Positions 1 through 9,010 of a stretch of 48,734 nt of DNA are shown in pieces; within the stretch, counting starts at the first letter, position 1; each line of letters opens with the position of its first letter. Source of the DNA: Stenotrophomonas cyclobalanopsidis. GTDB lineage: Bacteria > Pseudomonadota > Gammaproteobacteria > Xanthomonadales > Xanthomonadaceae. The stretch lies in NCBI RefSeq assembly GCF_008710035.1, contig NZ_VYKI01000016.1:1-48734 (forward strand). Reading direction: 5' to 3'. The notes below the pieces were generated by a model, which was given only the letters and a program-made list of their open reading frames with translations, searched no databases and was not told the DNA's origin. The translations under genes were made by a program, and so were the position numbers.

Positions 1-90
1 GTGGGTCCGGTTGAGGGGGACGCTGCAAGTACGTCCATGTAAGCTCGGTCGCCGCATCCATGCGGCTCACGCCCCCTCAACCGGACCCAC
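1..90. repeat. Long-hairpin intergenic repeat element
   Basis: The arms at 1-19 and 72-90 are perfect 19-bp inverted repeats around a 52-nt loop. The loop holds a smaller stem around 49-68. From memory, similar elements recur in intergenic regions of Stenotrophomonas and Xanthomonas. No gene was seen inside. The window may cut its left edge. Confidence 0.6.
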
Positions 91-221
91 CCCGCCTTCG
101 ACAGTTTTCCGCGATCTGTCAGAGCGGCGTTCTGCTCTGGTGGCTGCCGGTTCGGCACCCACCAACAGCCACGTGAACCTCCCCTCCATCCCACGGAATG
201 CTGCTCTGGCTTTTGACGTCA

Positions 222-247
222 GGTTGCCGGCCAGCGGCCGGCACTAC
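222..247 (-). repeat. GTAG-type REP palindrome
   Basis: A GC-rich palindrome of the form TGCCGGCC-agc-GGCCGGCA. Read on the minus strand it begins with GTAG, the signature of the Stenotrophomonas SMAG/REP family. It lies in the leader region of the next gene. A second short inverted repeat (GCAGGGCT/AGCCCTGC) follows at about 254-272. Confidence 0.7.
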
Positions 248-316
248 CGCAGATGCAGGGCTGCAAGCCCTGCCGATACCCTTACACTCACTACCGCCTC
301 CCAACTGCCCACCTGC

Positions 317-688
317 ATGAACCTTCCGCTGCACTTCGGCCTGCTCGGCTCCCTCGAAGCCGGTGCCATCGCCCTGCTGGTCGGGCTGCTGGTGTACTTC
401 CTCTGGCATCACCTGTGCCGCGGGTTGCGCTGGTCCATGGGCCATGCCATTGGCTGGGCCTGCGTGTTCTCCGTCGCCATCTCCGCCGGCATCGACATGT
501 GGAAGCTGTTCTACATGGGCATCGTCCGCCTGGAATCGCCGCTGTATGCGCGCATCTTCCTCTCTACCATCCACGACCCCAACGAACTGGGAAGCCGTGT
601 GGTGCTGGAAATCGCCGGCGCGCTCTCCGGTGTGGCGCTGGGATGGGTCCTGTTCAGTTCGCGGTCAGCCGCGCGAAACGTCGATTGA
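317..688 (+). CDS. Small integral membrane protein, unknown function
   Basis: This 123-residue protein has about three hydrophobic segments, near residues 12-32, 43-62 and 96-117. Between them is a short loop with conserved-looking MWKLFYMG and FLSTIHDPNELGSR stretches. I chose the ATG at 317 because the in-frame upstream sequence from position 11 runs through the long-hairpin repeat and a REP palindrome and reads as non-coding. I do not recognise a named family. The hydrophobicity and strong third-position GC bias support a real inner-membrane protein. It is monocistronic, with about 230 bp to the next gene. Confidence 0.7.
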   Translation: MNLPLHFGLLGSLEAGAIALLVGLLVYFLWHHLCRGLRWSMGHAIGWACVFSVAISAGIDMWKLFYMGIVRLESPLYARIFLSTIHDPNELGSRVVLEIAGALSGVALGWVLFSSRSAARNVD

Positions 689-915
689 CGCAGGTTTTTC
701 GTTGCGTGCCGGTTAAATCCGGCCGCACTGAATGTGCATCTTATGGACCGCTCACTTTGCCCTAACCACCGCGCTAACCCATGCGCGATGGAGAGTGGTT
801 AACCAGCTGTATGCACGCCGGTCGCGGCCCAAAATCGATTCAGAAACGCGGTGGCAGGGTAGGTGCCGTGCGGAGACAACACCCCGCGCTCCACCACCCC
901 AAGGAGATCCACCTG

Positions 916-1320
916 ATGACTATTCGCAACCGCAAGCCCCTGCTCGCCCTGATCGTTGCCGCCGGTAGTGTGCTGGCCGTCCCGGCCATGGCGCAGAGCG
1001 CCCAGCAGCAGGCAGCCCAGGCACAGAATCAGGCGGCGCAGGCCCAGCAGTCGGCTGCTCAGGCGGGCCAGGCGGCTGACCAGGCCTCCAGTGCGGCTGC
1101 TTCGGCGCAGGCACAGGCCAGTGGCGGCGGCCAGACCTGGGCCAGCATCGATACCGATGGCAACGGCACCATCAGCAAGTCCGAGGCGCAGGTGAACGCG
1201 GGCTTGGCCCAGGTGTTCGACCAGGCCGATACCAACAAGGACGGCGAGCTCAGCGCCGATGAGTACAAGGCCTTCGTGGCCGCCCAGCAGGCCGGGGCGG
1301 GTGCCGGCGGCGGCAACTGA
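916..1320 (+). CDS. Exported EF-hand calcium-binding protein
   Basis: This 134-residue protein begins with a signal peptide (basic MTIRNRK, hydrophobic core, cleavage after AMA-Q near residue 26). An Ala/Gln-rich low-complexity stretch follows (about residues 27-72, likely helical). Two EF-hand loops come next: DTDGNGTISKSE near residues 78-89 and DTNKDGELSADE near 104-115. Both keep Asp at positions 1 and 3 and Gly at position 6. The C-terminus is Gly/Ala-rich. A strong ribosome site (AAGGAG, 901-906) lies 9 bases before ATG 916 and rules out the longer frame from 781. It is probably periplasmic. Calcium binding is inferred from the loops; the cellular role is unknown. Confidence 0.85.
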   Translation: MTIRNRKPLLALIVAAGSVLAVPAMAQSAQQQAAQAQNQAAQAQQSAAQAGQAADQASSAAASAQAQASGGGQTWASIDTDGNGTISKSEAQVNAGLAQVFDQADTNKDGELSADEYKAFVAAQQAGAGAGGGN

Positions 1321-1382
1321 TCGCTGTTGAATGAAACCGGTTGATCGAATCCGGTTGTGTTCGGGGCAACCGGTGCATGGGG

Positions 1383-1411
1383 CCCGGGCGGCGAAGGCCG
1401 CCCGGGTTTTT
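1383..1411 (+). terminator. Intrinsic terminator after the EF-hand gene
   Basis: A perfect 10-bp stem (CCCGGGCGGC / GCCGCCCGGG) with a GAAG loop is followed by five T residues. It sits 62 bases after the EF-hand stop codon. Confidence 0.9.
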
Positions 1412-1442
1412 GTTGCCCTCGCCACCCCTGTATCCTTGCCGC

Positions 1443-2195
1443 ATGAACGCCTCCACGCCTGCGCGCTCGCGCGCCATCGGCCTGGTCGGTTTTGACGGTG
1501 ACGACACGCTGTGGAAGAGCGAGGACTATTACCGCAAGGCCGAGCAGGACTACCTGGACCTGCTGTCGCGCTACGTCGACGTGCACGACACCCAGACCGC
1601 CCGCCACCTGCTGGAAGTGCAGCAGCGCAACCTGGCCGTGTTCGGCTACGGGGTGAAGGGCATGGTCCTGTCGATGATCGAAGCGGCCATCGACATCACC
1701 GGCCAGCGCATCGACGCCAAGGACATCCAGCGCATGCTGGATATCGGCCATGACACCCTGCGCCACCCGGTCGATCTGATCGACGGCGTGCGCGAATCGG
1801 TGGCGGCCATCGCCGAGCAGTACCCGGTGGTGCTGATCACCAAGGGCGATTTGTTTCACCAGGAGGCCAAGATCAAGGTGGCCAAGCTGCACGAGCTGTT
1901 CCCGCGCATCGAGATCGTCTCCGAGAAGGACCCGGAAACCTACGCCCGCGTGCTGTCCGAATTCGATCTGCCGATGCAGCAGTTCGTGATGGTGGGCAAC
2001 TCGCTGCGCTCGGATATCGAGCCGGTGGTCACCCTCGGCGGCTGGGGCATCCACACCCCGTACGCGGTCACCTGGGCGCACGAAACCCAGCATGGCGTGG
2101 CCGACGACGAGCCGCGCATGGTCACCGCCGATACCGCCTGGGATTGGCCGGCCGCGCTGGCAGCGATCGAGGCCAAGGCTGCTGCAGGGGCCTGA
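1443..2195 (+). CDS. HAD-superfamily hydrolase
   Basis: This 250-residue protein has the HAD motif I as GFDGDDTLW. The nucleophile Asp is residue 18 and the acid/base Asp is residue 20. Motif II is VVLITKGD (Thr near residue 135). A Lys follows in the KIKVAK region, and the motif IV-like VGNSLRSDIEP (Asp about 187) binds Mg2+. The cap lies between motifs I and II, as in phosphoglycolate phosphatase-like class I enzymes. The substrate cannot be read from sequence. I chose ATG 1443 because the upstream in-frame sequence overlaps the terminator of the previous gene. The next gene starts 31 bases downstream, so the two may be co-transcribed. Confidence 0.9.
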   Translation: MNASTPARSRAIGLVGFDGDDTLWKSEDYYRKAEQDYLDLLSRYVDVHDTQTARHLLEVQQRNLAVFGYGVKGMVLSMIEAAIDITGQRIDAKDIQRMLDIGHDTLRHPVDLIDGVRESVAAIAEQYPVVLITKGDLFHQEAKIKVAKLHELFPRIEIVSEKDPETYARVLSEFDLPMQQFVMVGNSLRSDIEPVVTLGGWGIHTPYAVTWAHETQHGVADDEPRMVTADTAWDWPAALAAIEAKAAAGA

Positions 2196-2226
2196 CAGGG
2201 CCCGGCGGCTGCGGCAGAATCGGGGC

Positions 2227-2745
2227 ATGAACCGTTCCTCGACCCTGGTGCGCTCGACCCTGCTGCTGTCGCTCCTGCTGCTGGCGCCGGCCACCGTGCT
2301 GGCCCAGCAGACCGCCGAACGTTCGGCGGCCTACACGGTGGAAACCGGTGATCGCTGGTTGGATGCCCAGCTGCAGGACATCAACCACTACGCCGAGCGC
2401 TACCCCGATGCCTTCCTCGACGAGGTATCGCGCTACGCCAACGTGCCGCGCGGCTATGTCAGCGCGCTGTTCACCACCCATGGCTGGCAGGCCGGCGATA
2501 TCTACTTTGCCTGCTTCTGGGCCAAGGCCAGCGGCCAGACCTGCCGCGACAGCGTGCGCGCCTTCAGCCAGAACCCGGAAGGGGGCTGGGAAGCGGTGGT
2601 CACGCGCATGCCGGTGAAACCGGACGGAGCAGTCGAGCAAGCTCGACTCTACAGATCGGTGCGCCACGCCATCGTGGCCAGCTACGAGCACTGGGACCGG
2701 CCGATCACCCTCGACGCCACCCTGAAGCGCCAGCTGAAGCGGTAG
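2227..2745 (+). CDS. Exported protein of unknown function with an in-frame repeat
   Basis: This 172-residue protein starts with a clear signal peptide (MNRSSTLVRS then a Leu-rich core, cleavage after VLA-Q near residue 26). The mature part has RWLDAQLQDINHYAERYPDAFLDEVSRYANVPRGYV, a helical pattern reminiscent of exported proteins in Xanthomonadaceae that I cannot assign to a named family. Two Cys residues (about 98 and 107) could form a disulfide. Codons around DGAVEQARLYRSV are encoded by a GTAG-type palindrome (2627-2652), so a mobile REP sequence lies inside the frame without breaking it. The TAG stop is the GTAG start of another repeat pair. It is probably co-transcribed with the HAD gene. 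Confidence 0.8.
   Translation: MNRSSTLVRSTLLLSLLLLAPATVLAQQTAERSAAYTVETGDRWLDAQLQDINHYAERYPDAFLDEVSRYANVPRGYVSALFTTHGWQAGDIYFACFWAKASGQTCRDSVRAFSQNPEGGWEAVVTRMPVKPDGAVEQARLYRSVRHAIVASYEHWDRPITLDATLKRQLKR
2627..2652 (-). repeat. SMAG palindrome inside a coding sequence
   Basis: AGTCGAGC-aa-GCTCGACT (2631-2648) followed by CTAC is the same element found between genes at 6112-6137, 11170-11192 and 44045-44067. Here it is read in frame within the preceding CDS entry, on the antisense orientation. Confidence 0.9.
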
Positions 2746-2812
2746 CGCCGGGCCATGCCCGGCGCGCGCGCCGCGCGGCCTGGGAGCCCGCCGGGCTGGG
2801 CCCGGCGCTACC
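2741..2812. repeat. Inverted pair of GTAG palindromes (BIME-like)
   Basis: GGTAGCGCCGGGCC at the left and GGCCCGGCGCTACC at the right form an inverted pair around a GC-rich spacer. The left TAG is the stop codon of the preceding gene. The structure probably also acts as a transcription barrier before the next gene. Confidence 0.85.
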
Positions 2813-2882
2813 GATGGTGTTCCCAGCGAGCGGCGGCGACAATACGGCTCTCGCCGTTCCCATTCCCGCATTCGAGTGACTG

Positions 2883-4247
2883 ATGAGCGCCTCTTTCGTT
2901 TCGCCTGATGTGATCCGCCGCCTGTTCGCCCAGGCCATGTCCCGCATGTACCGCACCGAAGTGCCGCTGTACGGCACGCTGGTGGAACTGGTGGAGCGGA
3001 TCAACGCGGAGGTGCTTGCGCAGGACCCGGCGCTGGACGCGCAGCTGCAGCGCAACGACGAACGCGCACGCCTGGACGAAGAACGCCACGGGGCCATCCG
3101 CGTCGGCACCCCGCAGGAACTGGCCACGCTGCGCCGCCTGTTCGCGGTCATGGGCATGTTCCCGGTGGCCTATTACGATCTGTCGGTGGCCGGCGTGCCG
3201 GTGCATTCCACCGCGTTCCGCCCGCTCACCGGCGCGGCCCTGGCGCAGAACCCGTTCCGCGTGTTCACCTCGCTGCTGCGCCTGGAGCTGATCGAAGACG
3301 AAGCGCTGCGCACCGAGTCCGCACGCATCCTTGAACGCCGCCGCATCTTCACCGAGGGCGCGCTGGCGCTGATCGACCAGGCCGAGCGTGACGGTGGCCT
3401 GTCGCAGGCCGATGCCGAGCGCTTCGTTGCCGAGGCGCTGGAAACCTTCCGCTGGCACGGCGATGCCACCGTCGACCTGCCCACCTACCACGCGCTGCAC
3501 GATGCGCACCGGCTGGTGGCCGACGTGGTCAGCTTCCGCGGCCCGCACATCAACCACCTCACCCCGCGTACGCTCGATATCGACGCCGCGCAGGCGGCGA
3601 TGATCGAGCACGGCATGGCCGCCAAGGCGGTGATCGAAGGCCCGCCGCGCCGCGCCTGCCCGATCCTGCTGCGGCAGACCAGCTTCAAGGCGCTGGAAGA
3701 GGCGGTGCATTTCCCCGGTGGCGAGGGCGGTGCCGCTGGCACGCATACCGCGCGCTTCGGCGAGATCGAGCAGCGCGGCCTAGCGCTGACCCCGAAGGGG
3801 CGCGCGCTGTACGACCAGCTGCTGGCGCAGGCGCGCGATGCCGGCGGCGCCGGCAGCACCGGTGGTGACTACGGCCAGCGCCTGCAGGCGGTGTTCGCCA
3901 GTTTCCCCGATGACCACGACACCCTGCGCCAGGAAGGGCTGGGCTACTACCGCTACCAGCTGACCGATGCCGGCCGCGCCGCGCCCGAGCGCGTGGCCGA
4001 CCTGCCGGCCGAAGTGCTGGTGGCCGCCGGCCTGGCCACGGCCGACCCGATCGTCTACGAGGATTTCCTGCCGGTCAGCGCCGCGGGCATCTTCCAGTCC
4101 AACCTGGGCGGTGAAGAGCAGCGTGCCTATGCCGCACATGCCAACCGCGAAGCGTTCGAGCAGGCGATGGGCGTGGCGGTGAACGACGAGTTCGAGATCT
4201 ACGAGCGGCTGCAGGCGGAATCGCTGGCGGCGCTGCGTATCGCGTGA
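2883..4247 (+). CDS. hglS: 2-oxoadipate dioxygenase/decarboxylase (HglS/YdcJ, DUF1338)
   Basis: This 454-residue protein matches the DUF1338/YdcJ family, a VOC-fold non-haem iron enzyme. In Pseudomonas putida, HglS converts 2-oxoadipate to D-2-hydroxyglutarate in D-lysine catabolism. The expected metal ligands are visible: His69 in EERHGAIRVG, His225 in GPHINHLTPRTLDID and Glu294 in RFGEIEQRG. They fall within one residue of the positions I recall for HglS. Length and order agree with the family. The start follows directly after a TGACTG leader, and upstream sequence is repeat DNA. It is convergent with the CoA-transferase gene. No other lysine-catabolic gene lies beside it, so the substrate is inferred from the family. 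Confidence 0.88.
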   Translation: MSASFVSPDVIRRLFAQAMSRMYRTEVPLYGTLVELVERINAEVLAQDPALDAQLQRNDERARLDEERHGAIRVGTPQELATLRRLFAVMGMFPVAYYDLSVAGVPVHSTAFRPLTGAALAQNPFRVFTSLLRLELIEDEALRTESARILERRRIFTEGALALIDQAERDGGLSQADAERFVAEALETFRWHGDATVDLPTYHALHDAHRLVADVVSFRGPHINHLTPRTLDIDAAQAAMIEHGMAAKAVIEGPPRRACPILLRQTSFKALEEAVHFPGGEGGAAGTHTARFGEIEQRGLALTPKGRALYDQLLAQARDAGGAGSTGGDYGQRLQAVFASFPDDHDTLRQEGLGYYRYQLTDAGRAAPERVADLPAEVLVAAGLATADPIVYEDFLPVSAAGIFQSNLGGEEQRAYAAHANREAFEQAMGVAVNDEFEIYERLQAESLAALRIA

Positions 4248-4256
4248 TGCGTGCCG

Positions 4257-4284
4257 TGTGGAGCCGAGCATGGGCTCGGCTCCC
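4257..4284. repeat. SMAG-like palindrome, possible bidirectional terminator
   Basis: GGAGCCGAGC-atg-GGCTCGGCTCC is a near-perfect 11-bp stem in the 49-bp gap between two convergent genes. The usual GTAG end has become GTGG. Its position suggests it ends transcription from both sides. Confidence 0.75.
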
Positions 4285-4296
4285 CGGAACCGGATC

Positions 4297-5811
4297 TCAG
4301 CCCTTCATCGTGCCGGTATCCAGCCAACGCTGGTGCCACGACAGCGCTTCCGGCAGCAGGTGCGGGGTGTGCTTGCCGTAGCTTTCGCGGCTGGCACGGT
4401 CGAAGTAATCCTGCAGCTGCGGGCGGAAATCCGGGTGTGCGCAGTTGTCGATCAGCACCTGCGCGCGCTTGCGCGGGGTCAGGCCACGCAGATCGGCCAG
4501 GCCCTGTTCGGTCACGATCACCGACACGTCGTGCTCGGTGTGGTCGACATGGCTCACCATCGGGGTGATGGCCGAGATCGTGCCGTTCTTCGCCGTGGAC
4601 GGGCTGAGGAACGCCGACAGGAAACCATTGCGCGCGAAGTCGCCCGAACCGCCGATGCCGTTCATGATCCGCGTGCCCATCACGTGCGTCGAATTGACGT
4701 TGCCGTAGATGTCCACTTCGATCATGCCGTTCATGCCGATGCAGCCGAGGCGGCGCACCAGTTCGGGGTGGTTGGAGATTTCCTGCGTGCGCATGATGAT
4801 GCGCTCGCGGTAGAAATCGATGTGCTCCTTGAACGTCTCGTTGGCCTGCGGGCTCAGCGCGAAGCCGGTGCATGAGGCATAGCTCAGCACGCCGTCGCGC
4901 AGCAGGTCGAGCATGCCGTCCTGGATCACCTCGGTGAACGCGGCCAGATCGCGGAAACCGCTCCTGGCCAGGCCGGCCAGCACCGCGTTGGGAATATTGC
5001 CCACGCCCGACTGCAGCGGCAGCAGGTTCGGCGGCAGGCGGCCCTTCTTCACTTCGTGCTGCAGGAACTCGATCAGGTGCGAAGCGATCTGCTCGCTGGT
5101 CGCATCGATCGGGCTGAACGGGCTGTTGCGGTCCGGGCCATTGGTGCGCACCACGGCCACGATCTTGTCCGGGTCGCAGCGCAGCGCGGTATCGCCGATG
5201 CGGTCGTTGGCATTGACCAGCGGAATCGGCTTGCGGTGCGGCGGCAGCGCGGTGCCGTAGTAGATGTCATGCATGCCGTCAACGCCGGCCGGCTGCCACT
5301 CGTTGACCTCGACGATGACCTTCCTGGCCAGGTCCAGCCAGGTCTTGTTGTTGCCCACCGAGGTGGAGGGCACCAGCGAGCCGTCCTCGCGGATGGCCGA
5401 CACTTCGATCACCGCCGTGTCGATCTCGCCGTAGAAGCCGAACCAGACGTGCTGGGCGACGTGGCTGAGGTGGATGTCGATGTAATCCAGCTTGCCCTCG
5501 TTGATGCGGTTGCGCGCATCCGGGTCGCTCTGGAAGGGCATGCGCATGGCGATGCCATCGGCCTTGGCCAGCGCGCCATCGAGTTCCGGTGCGGTCGAGG
5601 CGCCGGTCATCAGCTTGATCTGGAAGGGCAGGCCCTGGGCGTGCACCGTCTCGATGCGGCGGGCAAGTTCGACGGGGACGGCCTTGGGGTAACCGGAGCC
5701 GGTGAAGCCGCTCATGGCGACGGTTTCACCGGGCTGGATCAGCGCGGCTGCGGCCTCGGCGGAGACCACGCGGTCACGGAGACGCGCGTTGGCGATGCGA
5801 TCAACAGACAT
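4297..5811 (-). CDS. Acetyl-CoA hydrolase/transferase family, succinate CoA-transferase
   Basis: This 504-residue class I CoA-transferase of the acetyl-CoA hydrolase/SCACT family moves CoA between succinyl-CoA and acetate. The catalytic glutamate is Glu294 in DLAAFTEVIQDGM, the same number as in Acetobacter AarC. The oxyanion/CoA-loop motif QSGVGNIPNAV lies at about residues 267-277. Further family motifs are SGFTGSGYPK near residue 34 and GIGGSGDFARN near 390. Length is normal. The ATG at 5811 follows a leader with an inverted repeat. It stands alone, convergent with hglS. Acetate assimilation or a variant TCA cycle is the usual role; which acid it uses is inferred. Confidence 0.9.
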   Translation of the reverse strand: MSVDRIANARLRDRVVSAEAAAALIQPGETVAMSGFTGSGYPKAVPVELARRIETVHAQGLPFQIKLMTGASTAPELDGALAKADGIAMRMPFQSDPDARNRINEGKLDYIDIHLSHVAQHVWFGFYGEIDTAVIEVSAIREDGSLVPSTSVGNNKTWLDLARKVIVEVNEWQPAGVDGMHDIYYGTALPPHRKPIPLVNANDRIGDTALRCDPDKIVAVVRTNGPDRNSPFSPIDATSEQIASHLIEFLQHEVKKGRLPPNLLPLQSGVGNIPNAVLAGLARSGFRDLAAFTEVIQDGMLDLLRDGVLSYASCTGFALSPQANETFKEHIDFYRERIIMRTQEISNHPELVRRLGCIGMNGMIEVDIYGNVNSTHVMGTRIMNGIGGSGDFARNGFLSAFLSPSTAKNGTISAITPMVSHVDHTEHDVSVIVTEQGLADLRGLTPRKRAQVLIDNCAHPDFRPQLQDYFDRASRESYGKHTPHLLPEALSWHQRWLDTGTMKG

Positions 5812-5854
5812 GACGACACGTGTTTCAGGGGGGAAGCCCGATTATCGGCCATCC

Positions 5855-5906
5855 CCCGCCGTACGGGGGCTGCGACCTTCGTGGAATGGCTTTTCCGTAC
5901 GGCGGG
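5855..5906. repeat. 12-bp inverted repeat upstream of the CoA-transferase gene
   Basis: CCCGCCGTACGG at 5855-5866 and CCGTACGGCGGG at 5895-5906 are perfect inverse copies separated by 28 bp. They lie 44-95 bases upstream of the minus-strand ATG at 5811, where an operator or a leader structure would be expected. The same stretch may also be promoter-proximal to the candidate RNA on the plus strand. Confidence 0.55.
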
Positions 5907-5914
5907 CTACCATA

Positions 5915-6038
5915 CCCACCAGTTCTGTTTTGCAGTGCAGCGTGCAATGTCCTTCCGCATTCCGCAGGATGGCCCTGCATCCCGACGTGGGGGAGGGAGC
6001 AGAGCCCGCTGGCAGTTCGCTGCAAGCGGGCTTTTTTA
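5915..6038 (+). ncRNA. Candidate small RNA ending in an orphan terminator
   Basis: At 6003-6038 there is a strong intrinsic terminator (AGCCCGCT, 14-base loop, AGCGGGCT, then a T run) in plus orientation. No plus-strand gene ends nearby: the flanking gene to the left starts at 5811 on the other strand. The 90 bases before it contain small stems such as GGATG-gccctg-CATCC. A plausible reading is a short RNA starting near 5915-5925. The 5' end is a guess and no convincing -35/-10 pair was found. Confidence 0.35.
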
Positions 6039-6079
6039 TTGCCTGACGCCCAAGCTGAATAGGCCAGGCGGCATTGCCG

Positions 6080-6170
6080 GTAGAGTCGAGCTCGCTCGAC
6101 TGCTCTGGAAAGGCCAGTCGAGCAAGCTCGACTCTACGCGTACCCCTGCCGGCCAGCGGCCGGCACTACC
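6080..6170. repeat. Cluster of three GTAG palindromes before glnE
   Basis: An inverted pair (GTAGAGTCGAGC at 6080 and GCTCGACTCTAC ending at 6137) is followed by a third element, TGCCGGCCAGCGGCCGGCACTAC, of the same subtype as the one at 222-247. The cluster ends 36 bases before the glnE start codon. Confidence 0.85.
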
Positions 6171-6205
6171 GGGTCGCGCCCCGGCCGGGTCGATACAATC
6201 AGGCC

Positions 6206-9001
6206 ATGACCCTCGCCCCCGCCGCACTGCCCGCCATCCTGCAGCCCCTGGTCGACCGCGCGCTGGCGCGTTTGGCCCACGTCCTGCCCGAGCCCATCCC
6301 CGCCGCGCTGCAGGCGCCGCTGGCCCGTCTGGCGGTGGCCAGCGATTTCGCCCTGGACACCCTCGTGCGCCAGCCGGGGCTGCTGGCCCACCTGGCCCAG
6401 CCCGGCTGCCCGCCGCTGCCGGCCCCCGTGCTCGACCCGCAGCAGCCCAGCGACTGGCCGGCGCAGCTGCGGCGCTGGCGTGCGGCCATGTCCACCCGCC
6501 TGGTCTGGCGCGATCTGGCCGGCCTGGACGACGTACCGCAGACCCTGGCCGGCGCCACCACGCTCGCCGAGGACTGCCTGCGCCTGGCGCTGGATGCCCT
6601 GCAGCAGGAATTCGCCCAGCGCCACGGCGTCATCCGCGGTGACGACGGCCAGCCGATGCAGCTGGTGGTGTTCGGCCTCGGCAAGCTGGGCGGTGGCGAG
6701 CTCAACTTCAGTTCCGATATCGACCTGGTCTACGCCTACGCGCAGGGCGGCGAATCCGATGGCCCGCGCCCGCTGGCCGCCGAGGAATACTTCGCCCGCC
6801 TCGGCCAGCGCCTGGCCAAGCTGCTGGACGACACCACCGTCGATGGCTTCAGCCACCGCGTCGATCTGCGCCTGCGCCCGTTCGGCAGCGCCGGCCGCGT
6901 CGCGCTGTCGTTCGCGGCGATGGACCAGTACTTCCAGCGCGAGGGTCGCGACTGGGAGCGCTATGCCTGGCTGAAGGCGCGCGCGGTGGCCGGCGACATC
7001 GCCGCCGGTGAAGCGTGGCTGCAGACCCTGCGCCCGTTCGTCTACCGCCGCTATCTGGATTTCACCGCGCTGGATGGCCTGCGCGAGATGAAGGCGGCGA
7101 TCACCGCCGAAGTCGCGCGCCGCGAGCTGCACGAAGACATCAAGCGCGGCGCCGGTGGCATCCGCGAAATCGAGTTCCTGTGCCAGGCGCTGCAGCTGAT
7201 CCGCGCCGGACGTGAACCGGTGCTGCGCGAGCGGCGCCTGCTGGTCGCCCTGCCGGCGCTGGTCAACGCCGGCCAGATCGCACCCGACGATGGTGCCGCG
7301 CTGCGCGAGGCCTACCTGTTCCTGCGCCGTCTGGAAAACCGCCTGCAGATGCTGCGCGATGCACAGACCCACGTATTGCCCAGCGACCCGCTGGATCGCC
7401 AGCGCATCGCCCTCGGCCTGGGCTACACCGACTGGGATGAACTGCATGCGGCACTGAGCGTGCAGCAGCAGCGCGTCAGTACCGAATTCGCCGCGCTGCT
7501 GGCGCCGCGCAAGGGCCAGGCCGCGCCCGACGCGCTGGCCAGCTACTGGCGCAGCCTGCCCGAAGGCAGCAACGGCGAACTGCTGGCCGAAGCCGGTTTC
7601 CTCGATGCCAGCGGCGCCGATCAGTCGCTGCGCGATTTCGCCCAGAGCACCGGCGTGAAGTCGCTGTCCGATGCCGCGCGCGCGCGCCTGGACCGCGTGC
7701 TGCCGGCGCTGCTGCACGCCGCCACGCGCTCGCCGCAGCCCGATGGCGCACTCAAGCGTGTGCTCGGCCTGCTGCAGGCGGTGCTGCGCCGAACGAGTTA
7801 CCTGGCGCTGCTGGACGAACAACCCAGCGCCCTGACGCGGCTGGTGGACGTGCTGGCGCGCAGCGCGCTGCTGGCCGAACGGCTGGCCGCCTACCCCCTG
7901 CTGCTGGACGAACTGCTGGACGTGCGCGTGTCCGGGCCGATGCCCGCATTCGACGGCATGCTGGCCGAATGCCAGCAGGTGCTGCCGGTGGAGGATCCCG
8001 AATCGCAGCTGCGCTGGCTCAACGAAACGCGACTTGCGCTGAGCTTCCGCATGGCGATGGCCACGCTGGATGGCCGCCAGGGTGCGGTGGACAGCACCCG
8101 TCAGTTGGCCGAGCTGGCGCAGGCGGTGGTCATCACCGTGCTCAAGCTGGCCGAGGCGGACATGCACGCCGCGCACGGCGTCGTGCCCGGCGGACGCTTC
8201 GCGATCATCGGTTACGGCAGCCTTGGCGGCCTGGAGCTGGGCTTCGGTTCCGATCTGGATCTGGTGTTCCTTCATGACCATCCCGCTGGCGTGGAAGCCA
8301 GCGATGGCGCCCGCCCGCTGGAACCGGGCCGCTGGTACGCGCGCCTGGCGCAGAAGGTGATGGCGCTGCTGGGCGCGGTCACCGCTGCCGGCCGCCTGTA
8401 CGACATCGACGTGCGCCTGCGCCCGGATGGCGGCAAGGGCACGCTGGTGTCCTCGCTGGCCAGCTACACCGAATACCAGCGCGAACGTGCCTGGACCTGG
8501 GAGCACCAGGCGCTGGTGCGCGCGCGTGGCGTGGCCGGCGATGCCAGCCTGCTGGCCGACTTCGAACAGGTGCGCGCGCAGACCCTGGGCCGCGAACGCG
8601 ACCACGCCACGCTGTATGCCGACGTGCTGAAGATGCGTGGGCGCATGCGCACCGAACTGGACCGCAGCGATGCCGCGCGGCTTGACTTGAAGCAGGGCGC
8701 CGGTGGCGTGGTCGATATGGAGTTTCTGCTGCAGACCGGCGTGCTGGCACGCAGCGCGCAGGTACCGGCGCTGCTGGAACCGCGCGACACGCCGTCGTTG
8801 ATTGACGCGCTGGCGGTTGCCGGGTTCCTGCCTGAGGCCACTGCGCGCGCGTTGCACGGTGCGCATGCCACGCTGCTGGATGTGGGCCTGGCCTGCACGC
8901 TGGACCGCCGCCCGCGGTTGGCGCCGACGACACCGGCGATTGAAGAAGCGTGTGCCGCGATCAGCGCCGCGTGTGTGGCCGCCGAGCTGCCGTTTGGCTG
9001 A
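6206..9001 (+). CDS. glnE: Bifunctional glutamine synthetase adenylyltransferase/adenylyl-removing enzyme
   Basis: This 931-residue enzyme adds AMP to, and phosphorolytically removes it from, glutamine synthetase in response to PII and glutamine. Two nucleotidyltransferase domains are visible. The N-terminal adenylyl-removing domain has [19 protein letters not shown] (about residues 155-173) and [12 protein letters not shown]. The C-terminal adenylyltransferase domain has [18 protein letters not shown] (about 669-686) and [11 protein letters not shown]. Helical GlnE-type linkers containing [10 protein letters not shown] and [13 protein letters not shown] follow each. Length fits the family. 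I chose the ATG at 6206 because the longer frame from 6074 is repeat DNA. The gene is monocistronic and followed by the 89-bp repeat array. Confidence 0.97.
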   Translation: MTLAPAALPAILQPLVDRALARLAHVLPEPIPAALQAPLARLAVASDFALDTLVRQPGLLAHLAQPGCPPLPAPVLDPQQPSDWPAQLRRWRAAMSTRLVWRDLAGLDDVPQTLAGATTLAEDCLRLALDALQQEFAQRHGVIRGDDGQPMQLVVFGLGKLGGGELNFSSDIDLVYAYAQGGESDGPRPLAAEEYFARLGQRLAKLLDDTTVDGFSHRVDLRLRPFGSAGRVALSFAAMDQYFQREGRDWERYAWLKARAVAGDIAAGEAWLQTLRPFVYRRYLDFTALDGLREMKAAITAEVARRELHEDIKRGAGGIREIEFLCQALQLIRAGREPVLRERRLLVALPALVNAGQIAPDDGAALREAYLFLRRLENRLQMLRDAQTHVLPSDPLDRQRIALGLGYTDWDELHAALSVQQQRVSTEFAALLAPRKGQAAPDALASYWRSLPEGSNGELLAEAGFLDASGADQSLRDFAQSTGVKSLSDAARARLDRVLPALLHAATRSPQPDGALKRVLGLLQAVLRRTSYLALLDEQPSALTRLVDVLARSALLAERLAAYPLLLDELLDVRVSGPMPAFDGMLAECQQVLPVEDPESQLRWLNETRLALSFRMAMATLDGRQGAVDSTRQLAELAQAVVITVLKLAEADMHAAHGVVPGGRFAIIGYGSLGGLELGFGSDLDLVFLHDHPAGVEASDGARPLEPGRWYARLAQKVMALLGAVTAAGRLYDIDVRLRPDGGKGTLVSSLASYTEYQRERAWTWEHQALVRARGVAGDASLLADFEQVRAQTLGRERDHATLYADVLKMRGRMRTELDRSDAARLDLKQGAGGVVDMEFLLQTGVLARSAQVPALLEPRDTPSLIDALAVAGFLPEATARALHGAHATLLDVGLACTLDRRPRLAPTTPAIEEACAAISAACVAAELPFG

Positions 9002-9010
9002 CCCGCTTAA

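Noticed and set aside
6134..8866. 910-codon frame antisense to glnE
   Set aside because: Shadow of glnE codons; no recognisable motifs.
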